Origin: Priapulus caudatus
Lineage: Eukaryota; Priapulida; Priapulimorpha; Priapulimorphida; Priapulidae
DNA: 63,489 nucleotides
Assembly (NCBI RefSeq): GCF_000485595.1
Contig: NW_014577306.1
Span: 125,178 to 188,666 of the forward strand
Direction of reading: 5' to 3'
Shown here: positions 16,534-27,500 of the stretch, one piece after another
Position numbering within the stretch: the first letter of the stretch is position 1
Layout: every line of letters starts with the position of its first letter
Translations under genes and position numbers: made by a program
The notes under the pieces: model-generated
Databases searched by the model: none
Told to the model about the DNA's origin: nothing
The model's input: only the letters and a program-made list of their open reading frames with translations

Positions 16534-18364
16534 TAGCTCTAGTACTATAGCCCGCGTACAGTTGCCGCAGGGCTATAGAACATTTTATGCCAGGTTTCGT
16601 AACTGCACCTGTCTCCCAATGCTTCCACGAAAAATGCCTCACAAAACGCAAAATGATCGGGCTTTTTAACACTTATTTATCTACATGGACTTCTCACCCA
16701 TCTTTTTGAACACTTTCCACAACTTTACACCATGTATTTATGCATTTATTCCTCAAAGTGCTAGCACTACTTGCGTTTCGTTTTCAAATGTTGTTGTGTA
16801 CACGCGTGACGTCACCCGAAATGTAGACAAAACACATGGGCAGCTATGATGCAGCCTATTACATTTCGCGTGACGTCACGCGTGTACACAACAGCATTTG
16901 ACAACGAAACCAAGTAGTGCTAGCACTTTGAAGAATAAATGCATTCAAATACATGGTGTAAAGTTTTGGAAAGTGTTCAAAAAGATAGGTGAGATTTCCA
17001 TGTACATAAATAAGTGTTAAAGGAATCGTTTACTCTAGGTTCTAGGGCTATTTTCAGTTAATTCAGGTTAAAGGAAGAGTTTACTCTAGGTTCTAGCATT
17101 ATTTTCAGTTAATTTAGGTTATAATTACGCTACATAAAAAGTTTCATGGTTCAATCACAATTAGAAATATTATTAAAAAATGTTTTAAAACTAACGACTA
17201 CAGTTTGATTAGAACGACGGTGGCGCAACTCAAAGCGCACGATCTAATGAGTTGCGCAAAACCACTTTTCAGCCTAGGACTACAGACCGAGGGTGTTTCT
17301 TATATATTATAATTAAAAGCAAAAGGATTGTAATATCTTATAAACGACATATAGTTTCAGTTATTATATGGATAAATTTGACCTAAAATGAATATCGTTC
17401 GGTTAAATAGCATTTATGTATCAATATAATTTCACTTTTGTGATTAGCCCTCGGTCTGTAACGTGCAAAATAAATTGTCAAATACGCAACTTTTTCGGGG
17501 TGGCAGCACGGTCGCGTGTGTCATGACGCCGTTCAAATTTCGTAGCACTGATGTCTAATTAATTATAACAATTAAATTAGGTATCTGGTAACAAATACGT
17601 GTGGGTATAGATGATTTGTTATACAGTAAGTACAGTTATATGCAGTAAAATCCTAGAGTCTACTATCCCTTTAAAATTACGCTACATAATAAGTTTCATG
17701 GTTCAATCACCATTAGAAATATTATTAAAAAATGTTTTAAAACTAACGACTACAGTTTGATTACAATGACATCGCAATCTGATCAGTTGCGCAAAACCAC
17801 GTTTCAGCCAAGGGCTACAGACCGAGGGTGTTTCTTATTTATTAATTTAAAAGCAAAAGGATTGTAATATCTTATAAATGACATATAGTTTCAGTTATAT
17901 GGATAAATTTGCCCTAAAATGAATATCGTTCGGTTAAATAGCATTTAGGTATAAATATAATTGCACTTTTGTGATTAGCCCTCGGTCTGTAAAGTGCAAA
18001 ATAAATTGTCAAATACGCAACTTTTTCGGGGTGGCAGCACGGTCGCGGGTGTCATGGCGCCGTTCAAATTTCGTAGAGTTGATGTCTAATTAATTATAAC
18101 AATTAAATTAGGTATCTGGTAACAAATACGTGTGGGTATAGACGATTTGTTATACAGTAAACTTGTACCAGTTGTATGCAGTAAAATCCTAGAGTCTACT
18201 ATCCCTTTAAAAAGCCCGATCATTTTGCGTTTTGTGAGCCATTTTTCGTGGAAGCATTGGGGGACAGGTGCAGTTACGAAACCGGGCATAAAATGTTCTA
18301 TAGCCCTGCGGCAACTGTACACAGGCTATAGTATTATGTATAGTACTACTAGAAGCTAGAGCTA
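16534..18364. mobile_element. 1.83-kb composite foldback element, copy A
   Basis: Ends read TAGCTCTAG and CTAGAGCTA and are flanked by exact 9-bp repeats TATCAGTGT (16525-16533 and 18365-18373). Terminal inverted arms of about 130 bp lie at 16540-16668 and 18208-18336. Inside are a second inverted repeat (about 16669-17020, with a palindromic centre containing TGACGTCA twice) and two direct repeats of about 550 bp (about 17115-17672 and 17673-18207). No transposase frame. The second copy of the element is at 28036-29862. Confidence 0.85.
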
Positions 18365-18375
18365 TATCAGTGTTA

Positions 18376-18438
18376 GATACAATAATGTAAACAAAAACCA
18401 GGATACCCTATCCTGTTTGGGTTACATTATTGTATCTA
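18376..18438. repeat. Small palindrome next to the composite element
   Basis: AGATACAATAATGTAA and TTACATTATTGTATCT form the stem, with CAGGATA/TATCCTG inside. Its right half is missing in the duplicated copy, where the telomere-cored element at 29933-30122 sits instead. A further TATCAGTGT word follows near 18447. Confidence 0.65.
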
Positions 18439-19303
18439 TATCACTATCAGTGTATGCTCGACTCACTGATTGATATAGCAACAATATTCAATGATTGTGG
18501 TTAGATAAGACAGTTGGGAAGAAAGGTGTACTCTAAGTCTAAAGTAACTGATTGGATATTGCGAGTACCAGTGGAGTAAATCTATTAAATACGCCACACA
18601 CGTGACACACACACACTGGTCACGAGATAGTGACAGTCTCCCATTCCCAATCTCAGTGAACAATCGCGAATCGGCTAGTTGTATAGTTGACTTGATATTA
18701 CTTTATTAGTAAAACCAACCTAACCCAACATGAACCTCTACATTAGTCTCGTGTCAACCGCTGTGATACATATTCATTGATGTAACCTACCAGAATTTTA
18801 ACTAATACACGTGCGATGACAGAACTTCAAAAGTATATAGCCAGTTGGTAATGTCTTATTATGTACTGTCTACTCCTTGTACTGGCGTATCCAAGTGTTT
18901 TCCAATCGAGGTCAAGGGTCATATGGTCGCGTCCAACGCTGTAAATACTTCTTTACGACAAATATTTATTTACATAATAATATACCTACTAATAAAATCT
19001 GTTAAATATATAGACCAAGTAAAAAACAAACGTGTTGTATGTTTATTTATTAGGACTACTAATAATTTTATTATTGGTGTCGTTACACAATAATTATTTG
19101 TACTTAAGGGGCACCTACACAGTAATGTCTGCGCCCATCGTATTTAACCGTGATTACATTTATTGAAAGAGTACTAGTATTATCGTATTTCTAGCAATCG
19201 AATAACAAACATTCACCTTACAATTCGAATGTGATATTGAAGTATCTAACCACATATTCTACGATCTTTTAATGATTACCCTACTCATCATATCGAAATT
19301 ATT

Positions 19304-22300
19304 ATGTCAACAACATTAAAACGTGTAAAATGTAATGCCAAGCAGCTCAACATTATCACAACATTATTCAATTGTAAAGCCGTTTGTAAATACATAGCAA
19401 CAAAAATGGCCAACAGCAAGTACGAGTATGTTCGTCATTTTGAAAAACACGACAGTTGTTTGCCAAACTGCTGGATTATAGTGCGGGTTGATGGGAAAGC
19501 ATTCCACAGGTTATTATTGATTAATAATTAATATATATAATATAGTAATTAGTATTACTAATAGAACTACTACTACTAGTACTATTTAAATAAACATTAG
19601 TATTACTACTGTATTAAGTAATAATCAGTTACTCTTTTACTTTGATGGAACATGTAGGACCCACTGGTGGTAATTAATTCAAATCGGGAGTAGAAGGAGT
19701 GTGACATCAATAAACAAGGGAAATTCGTCATTTACTAGCTTTAAAATACCTACGATTTACTACGCGTAACTTATCCAACTTGAGCTCAAATTGTACACAG
19801 TACATTCGCCTAGCATCGTGCGAAATCGTTTCCTCAGATACACAAGCAATCCGGAGATACAGACTAAAACGTACGACACGATTATCCATTCTTTGGCCAT
19901 CAATCCAAGCCGATTGCCCGCCTATATTCAAACAAAAGGCAGCTACTAACGCGCTATTGCTAACTCGCGAGGCAATAGCCGCATTCACACGGAGCGAAGG
20001 AACCGTTTTCGACCCGTGTCAAATGCGTCCCGGGACGAGCGTTCACACGGACGTTTTCTCGGTACGAAAATGACTCGGGTCGAAAACGACTCGAGTCCTA
20101 GTTCATTTTTGCCGTGTGAACGTGCGACTCGGGTTGGAATTAGTACGTCACAACACGAAAGTAAACAGAATAGTTGGAGGTCAGTCAGAAGAGTTTGATT
20201 GTTTAATTCGCATTGTTCGCTTGGACGCATTGTATTTTTTTCTCAGCTCACAGCTCGCATAGCGTCGCGTGAACGCTCTCTTCAACGACGCTCCGTGTCG
20301 TTTTCGACCCGAGTTCCTTCGCTCCGTGTGAACGCGGCTAATGTGGCTCGCTGGGAGATTTGAGCCCGGATCTGCTGCTGATTGCGGTTGCCGTGCGTAC
20401 GTGGGGGCATGCCAGCTGTATGCTGGTATGCCGGTATGTAGCTGTGTACCGGGTCAAAGGTTATCTGTGTTGCGTTGATGCCTAATCTCCCAGCGAGCCA
20501 CATGCCTCGCCGAGTTAGCAATAGCGCGTTAGTAGCTGCCTTTTGTTTGAATATAGGCGGGCAATCGGCTTGGATTGATGGCCAAAGAATGGATAATTGT
20601 GTCGTACGTTTTAGTCTGTATCTCCGGAATGCTTGTGTATACGAGGAAACGATTTTGCACGATGCTAGGCGAATGTACTGTGTACGATTTGAGCTCAAGT
20701 TGGATGAGTTACGCGTAGTAAATCGTAGGTATTTTAAGGCTAGTAAATGATGAATTTCCCTTGTTTATTGATGTCACACTCCTTCCCTATTATCTACTCC
20801 TGATTCAAATATAATTAAGTTGAAGGTGAGGTATGAGCTAGATCATCATTTAGCCTTCGTCACACTACTAATTGACACTCCGCACTAACTAGTAGGTGAG
20901 ATATTGTATATATCTAACAAAATGAATCCACCAAGTCAATTTGAAGCAGCTATACATGAGCCTATGTACATTAAAATATGTAATACTACTTTTATGGCCT
21001 GCATGTTTGTTTGGGACGAATCTTTCCGATTAGGATCACTCGATCCTGATCTTCCCAAACAAATGCAAATTCACTTCCATCCGATTACGTTTCACTGTGA
21101 CCTATCACGGGATGGTTCATAGCAAACAACAAGCGGTGGTTGGCTGGCTCACATGCTGGAATATTGGATCCCCTTCAAGCCCACCTCGCCAGCAGGTTCA
21201 GCAATTTGTGATCCGGATCACTGATCGGCACAAACAAACGTGCAGGATCACTGAATCCGTGTGATCAGAGTCATATGATCCAACAACGAAGCATCATGTA
21301 ATCTACTAGATATAAGTGTGTGTGCGTCCGTGCGTGCTTGTGCATGCCTGTGCATGATTGTGTGCATCTATATGTGCATGTAAGATAGGGTCACTTAATC
21401 TCGCTCAAGGGGTCGTTGTCGTATCAGGTACTACAGATATGTACCCGAGGTACATATATGTATACACCAAGTGTACCAGACTTGTACTACAGAAGTGTAC
21501 CCTAACCCTAACACTATCCCTAACCCTAGCCCTAACCCTAACCCTAAACATACCTCATATAAAAATATAAACATAATACTAAACAACCTAAAACTACATC
21601 GGGTACATATCTGTAGTACCTGATACGACAACGACCCCATCTGCCTTAATCTCCTAATCAGTTGGCCTGATTACAACCATGTTTATCACTCTTATATGAT
21701 GGGTGGTTTAGATGGTGTTAGGCTAATGAAATGACAAATTATGATTGGCTGACTTTCTATAATAGTAGATGAAATAGTTGATCAATTAACTGTGGCTATG
21801 TACATTTTTTTCCCAAAATTTGTGAGGCACTAGTCTGTAGCATAACCATACACAGACAGATGCACCTATAGAGATCTATCTATGGATAATTACATTGTGT
21901 ATTAGGAGTAATATATAACAGGATTTCTTTATCATTTTACTCCTGGTGGTATATGAGTCTTAATGTCATTAGCTAGATAAAAGTGACGCTGTTATATATC
22001 GTCAGTTAAATATTAATGGATAAGTTTTGATTTCTAGATTTGCAGATGCTCATGCTTTTACGAAGCCAAATGATGTTAATGGAATTAAGCTCATGACACG
22101 ATGTGCTCACAATGTCATGACAGAATTCACTGAGATGGTGTTAGCTTATGGACAGAGCGATGAGTATAGTTTTGTGTTTAAAAAAGAGACACAGGCCTAC
22201 AAACGAAGAGAAAGGTAACAAATAGGTTGTATCAGTTGGTTTTATAATAAAATCATTATGATTCACAATACATAGTACAAGCGAACAAAAATCGTTTGAA

Positions 22301-24006
22301 TAGTGTATACTCTGTTGGTTCGAGTTCTATAGCTTAGTAAGGTACCTTAATACGTAGGGTACCTTAATAAGTAGCTTAATAAAATTGCCACTATATTGAG
22401 TGCAAATTCACATTATTTATATACCCTGTTGGTTTGGGTTCTATCGTCTGGTAAGTTACATAAAATTGTCACTACATTGTGTCAAGAGTAGATAATAACA
22501 CATGTGTTATTATCTACTCTTGATTGTGTACAAATTCACACACAGTGTACAGTGGATGGCACTATTTAGTTTGCACACAATTATTTGATTATCTTCTGTG
22601 ACATATTCTCTTGTAGTATTTGAACGTTGTAAATAGTGTGCTCATTTATTTTAACTAATCTTGTTTCAGTAAACTGATGACAAATGTAGCCAGTTTGTTT
22701 GCGTCATCGTATGTGTTCCACTGGCCTGAGTTCTTTCCAAATGTGAAACTACTCTATCCACCATCATTTGATGGACGAGTTGTCATATATCCTAGTGACC
22801 AGAACTTGAGAGACTATCTCAGTTGGAGGCAGGCTGATTGTAAGTTCGTATATTATATGAAACCTTTATAAACTACATTTGATTTAATTAATTAATGTTC
22901 TACTAATTACTAGATATATACTATAGTGTTGGTTTTCGCTTATAATGATTTCAGATGTATTATATGTCAGTTATTATAAACGTTACCGTATAACCTATTG
23001 CAAAGAAATTGATCTATGGGTGAACTCTTGTAAAGTAAATTAGAGTGAGATGTCTTTGTTTTTGTTCAGGCCACATAAATAACCTCTACAACACTGCTTT
23101 CTGGGCCTTGGTGCAGGAAGGTGGTTTGTCAAACAAGGAAGCACAAACTAGGCTATCTGTAAGTCAAATTGACCTCTACCATCTCAAAATTCAAATACCT
23201 AAATGTTATTGTTTTATCAAGCCTTTATGCTGTAACACCATTCACAAATGTTTCACTATAAATTGTTTTACTATTAGTGTTTTCCTGAATCAGGCGCTAA
23301 CAAATGCAAAATGTACTATTATTAATTATTCCTATTTCAGGGCACGTTTTCGTCAAACAAAAATGAGATACTCTTCTCAGAATTTGGAATAAACTATAAC
23401 CAGGAGCCAGAAATATTAAAAAAGGGCACTATACTATTAAGGAAAGAGGTATCCAGCAGAACCGGTTGTGTTCGTTAAGTAACCGTTTGAAGAAGTTATA
23501 ATTTGTGCTGCTAATCTGTGCTGCACTACCACTAGATGTATTTCATTTACAGCATTATTGAGGCAGGAATACATTTCTTAAACTAAATTCTGACTAGTGG
23601 ATTATAATATGCAGTTTCATTCATAGTGAATCTAAGAGAAGTTACTGCACTGCCATGTATCGATGGCTAGTCAGAAGTTATATTTTCCAGATTAAGTTAT
23701 CTGCAGATACAATGACTCAGTCGTCTTAAATAAGTACTGGGATATCTTGTGAATGTGCATGAGACTAAGGAGTCACGCACGTGAAAGCATATGGTAGTTA
23801 AGAGTAAACATTAATAGCTTATTATTACTAGTAAAGTTTTGTGTTCCCAGATTGCTGAAGAGGTTACTATCACCGATCATAAAACGAAGGAGCCAAAGTC
23901 TGTGACAAAAGTGAGAAAAAAGATTGAAGCTGTGAACTGTGATTTAATTGGCGACACATTTTGGGTCGAACACCCATATTTACTCAATACAGTTGGTACA
24001 TGTTGA
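19304..24006 (+). CDS. THG1L: THG1, tRNA-His guanylyltransferase
   Basis: Six exons: 19304-19509, 22038-22214, 22670-22839, 23070-23158, 23341-23448 and 23851-24006, all in phase, 301 residues (human THG1L 298). THG1 adds the extra 5-prime G to tRNA-His by a reverse, 3-prime-to-5-prime reaction. Seen: RVDGKAFHR with metal-binding Asp63 and [11 protein letters not shown] with Asp110, 47 residues apart as in yeast Asp29 and Asp76; [10 protein letters not shown]; and CHINNLYN for the HINNLYN signature. The first 34 residues are basic with no acidic residue, which suggests a mitochondrial leader as in human THG1L; Met35 ([10 protein letters not shown]) is an alternative cytosolic start. The 2.5 kb first intron holds FB2 and a telomere-cored element. 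Converges on CIAO1. Confidence 0.95.
19685..20802. mobile_element. 1.12-kb foldback element FB2
   Basis: Inverted arms of about 280 bp with ends CGGGAGTAG and CTACTCCTG and exact 8-bp flanking repeats ATTCAAAT (19677-19684 and 20803-20810). A further inner inverted pair carries CACACGGAGCGAAGGAAC. A separate small element is nested in the right arm. Located in THG1 intron 1. Arms are diverged relatives of FB1. Confidence 0.88.
20341..20503. mobile_element. 163-bp element nested in FB2
   Basis: Perfect 20-bp terminal inverted repeat beginning ATGTGGCTCGCTGGGAGATT, with its complement at 20484-20503. It interrupts the FB2 right arm when compared with the left arm. The right end of the 5 kb duplication falls three bases before its right terminal repeat. 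Confidence 0.75.
21403..21644. mobile_element. Telomere-cored inverted-repeat element b
   Basis: Inverted arms of about 39 bp at 21409-21447 and 21600-21638 (words GGGGTCGTTGTCGTATCAGG and TACAGATATGTACCCG). The centre holds CCCTAA-type repeats (21497-21547). Exact 9-bp repeats CTTAATCTC flank it at 21394-21402 and 21645-21653. Lies in THG1 intron 1. Confidence 0.85.
22483..22522. mobile_element. 40-bp perfect palindrome with target duplication
   Basis: CAAGAGTAGATAATAACACA is followed directly by its reverse complement. Exact 7-bp repeats ATTGTGT flank it at 22476-22482 and 22523-22529. The smallest recognised member of the CAGGAGT family (here CAAGAGT). Lies in THG1 intron 2. Confidence 0.8.
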
Positions 24007-24503
24007 TGTTTTAGACTAAACAGCATAGATTTACACTTATGTAGTCAAGGAATACAAAATCCGATCACCTCAATTAACTCTATTATGTCAGTAATATATG
24101 TTCACCATGTCTTTTTGTTTTGGGTCTTATGTAACTGTGTGTAAAAAAACTGAAGACTTTTAATGGAGAAGAAATAATTTACTTTTGTATTTGATTTATT
24201 GGTTACACATGTAACAGAGAAATAATAGTGATTACAGTTCATAGGTTAGGCCCTTTAATGTTGCTATACACCCGTTTTAATTACAACTACTCTGGAAATC
24301 TCTTATTTTTTAAGGAATCTGTTTTTTATCATGATACACATATAGTACATTAGTCTATACACGTTTTGATAAGCTAGTAATCAAGGTTTGGCCGAAAACC
24401 AATGCCATGGCAAACATGCATTAGCTACCACCTTGACTAATGTGCATGCTCCTCAGTGTGCAGCCCATACATGGCTTGTGTAACAACTGCATCAAGTCAT
24501 TCC

Positions 24504-27500
24504 TTATACAGAGTACTGCCAGATCTTGACATCACCACTGTCCGAACTTGATGCCAAGAGCCCAGTAACTTTTGGATTCCATTCTACAGAGTTCACATCT
24601 TCGTTGTGGGCTCTTGTAATGGCAGTGGAAAGCACAAAAGTTGGCCCTGTACTATCAACCTCCTCCTCAAACACACAGAGCTTGTCGTCCCCACCTGCTG
24701 TGGCTATTAGTCCTGTCAACTTGCACCTGTGTTGTATATAAAGTACATGGTAATTTAAATGGGTAAATGAAACACACTATTCACATATACAGTTTAATCT
24801 GAGTTACAACGATTTATTGGTTTGCATCTTTTTATATATTAAAAGCTGATAGCTTGATTCATCAATGATTGTAGAAGTAGGAACATGAAGGTAAACGATT
24901 TCAAATGAAATTTTGTTAGCTCAGCTTTGTAAACATACGTAATGCAACGATTCATCCTCTATTGTTAATTGAGGTCAGTTACATGTGTTGTATAAGCAGC
25001 CCCAATACATAGGTAAACTCAATCAGTGCGAAGATAAACATGAAGCTGCCAAAACACAGCAAAACCATGTTAGTAATGTCAAAAATGAAAGTGTCAATGA
25101 CACTGTAGCTCACCTTGGTGTGATAGAAGAGGGGGGGATATATAAAGCAAGAGTATATATATGGGAGAACTTCCATTATATAGCATATCTCCCATTATAT
25201 ACTCTTGATAATGATATATGCATAAGTTTTGATGCAAAAATAAATGTTTCAGATCTGAGTCTGAAATCTTGACGAGAGATGGCGCTACGCCTAAATGATC
25301 GCCATTTCGGTTTTCGAATATCGCGCAAATAAAAACAATAAAATATTCCAGTCAAATTAATGTAACAAAGAATCTAAAACACAATATTACACGTATATAG
25401 GTATGATTGTAGAGTTGTTAACCAGTTAGACGAAATAAACGTAATAGGACGTTGTCATCTCTCCCATAGGAGTAACAACTGTTTTGGGGCTAGCCTTACA
25501 CATTCATATACCAAAATTTAACAAAATCGAATGATTCTAGATGGCCATTTTCATTTTTGCCAAAAAGTGGGCGTGGCTCGAAAGTAGGTCAACAGGCATG
25601 CTCCAAAATAGAACGTTCAAATCTCTCCCATAGGAGTAACAACTGTATGCAATTTGAAACATGTGGGTCAAACGGTTCTTGAGTTATCGTTGACCGTAGG
25701 CAGACACTGAAATGCTAGCCATGAATAGAATAGAAATAGAATAGAAATAGAAATGAAACCATAGTGAAATTGCTCAAATCTACCTAATTTGCATAATTAA
25801 AAAACAAAACAAACCCGTGTGATATGTTTTGGGGCCAGTCCTTATTCATTCACATACCAGAAATGAGCAAAATCCGTTGAACCTGAACTGACTTATGCAG
25901 GGCTGCCAACTCTCACGCATTGACCGTGAGACTCACGCATTTTGACCAAATCTCACGCTCTCACGCTGATCTTACAATATCTCACGCACAGCCAAAAATT
26001 GCTGAGATATCTCACGCATGAATATCTCTTCATGAATAAAACGCTGAAATATCTCAGGCACAGCAAAAAAACCTTACAATATCTGAAAACAGTCACTTTA
26101 GTATGCACCAAATTGCACAAATTGAAGCTATAAAATGCAAAAGCTCCCTACCATGGGAGGGGGGAAACTCCCCTCCCACACCCACCCCCGCTCGGTCGCT
26201 TCGCTCCCTCGCATCTCACTCTCACCTATCACTCAATGTTGGCAGCCCTGCTTATGTCCATTTCCATTTTTGCCAAAAAGTGGACATGGCTCGAAAGTAG
26301 GTCGACTGGCGTGCTCTAAAATAGGACGTTCAAACCTCTCCCATAGGAGTAACAACTGTATGCAATTTGCAACATGTGGGTCAAATGGTTCTTGAGTTAT
26401 TGTTGACTGTATAGTCAGGTCCCTTAGTGCAAAATATGGGCCGAATCATTACAGACAGACAGGAGTGACAAAAGTCTAAAACTTGGCACAGTTGTAGCTT
26501 ATGGCAGTACTATAATTATTAGAGGGGGTGCCCAATGCAGATATTCCTTAGAAGTAAATTACAGATGATTAAATGTTCGAACCCCCCTATGGCGCCCGCC
26601 TGTATACAATGCAAATACATGTACCAGCTATACAATGCGCCAGTACACACAGTACAGGCGGGCACGGTAGGGGGGTTCGGATTCGGGTGGTTCGAACATT
26701 TAATCATCTGTAATTCACTTCCGCGCGCATATATTTGCTAATATATTGACTAATCGTGCGTCAATAAACTCAATATTCAGACGTTTATAATGATATAAAG
26801 ACATTTGTCTTTATTAACTCCTGATAATATATACATACATACATATCAGGAGTAGATAATAGGGAAGGAGTGTGACATCAATAAACAAGGGAAATTCGTC
26901 ATTTACTAGCCTTATAATACCTACGATTTACTACGCGTAACTTATCCAACAGATATCTCCCGATTTGTCATTTTTGTGAGACCAACGATTAGACACGGAT
27001 AAAGTTTAATGATTAAGGCAAGACTTGAGCTCAAGTTTATCGATGTAAACACAATAAATCATAGGTAGACTAAGGCTACTAAATGTTGAATTGTGCCGGT
27101 TTTAGTCTGTCTCACTCCTATTGATACACTCCTGAACATATGCACCTACATTTTGATAGGGCAAATCGGCGTTGAATCGGTCATGCAGGTATCTCTCTAC
27201 TAGGCTAGTCTTTCCACCATACTCTTTGCCAAGCAGCACCACCTGTAAAGTCGCAAACATGCAGGGTTCGAAATTGACAGTTCTGTTACTAGCAACTGGA
27301 GAAAACTACTAGTAATCTTTAAAATTAAATGTGAAAGTCAGTGACTGACATAACAAGTTTCCTGAAGTTACCATCAACCATTATCAACACTCTGTAATTA
27401 CAATGCTATCATGACACAAAGATGCCTTACAAATTTTTTTTACTAAATACAAAGGAGCAATAATGCTGGTTACATACCTTCAGGTCCACTCTTGAGCTGC

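Larger units (their letters stand above)
16002..19303. promoter_or_regulatory. RAB24-THG1 divergent intergenic region
   Basis: The 3.3 kb between the two start codons must hold both promoters unless undetected 5-prime exons exist. More than half is a 1.8 kb foldback element (16534-18364). The rest shows no clear TATA box at a diagnostic distance. Two TGACGTCA words, the cAMP-response-element palindrome, occur at about 16808 and 16873 inside that element. Confidence 0.5.

Noticed and set aside
19728-20750. Paired 86-97 residue frames in THG1 intron 1, again at 31348-31882
   Set aside because: They lie in the arms of FB2 and its copy; no recognisable domain.
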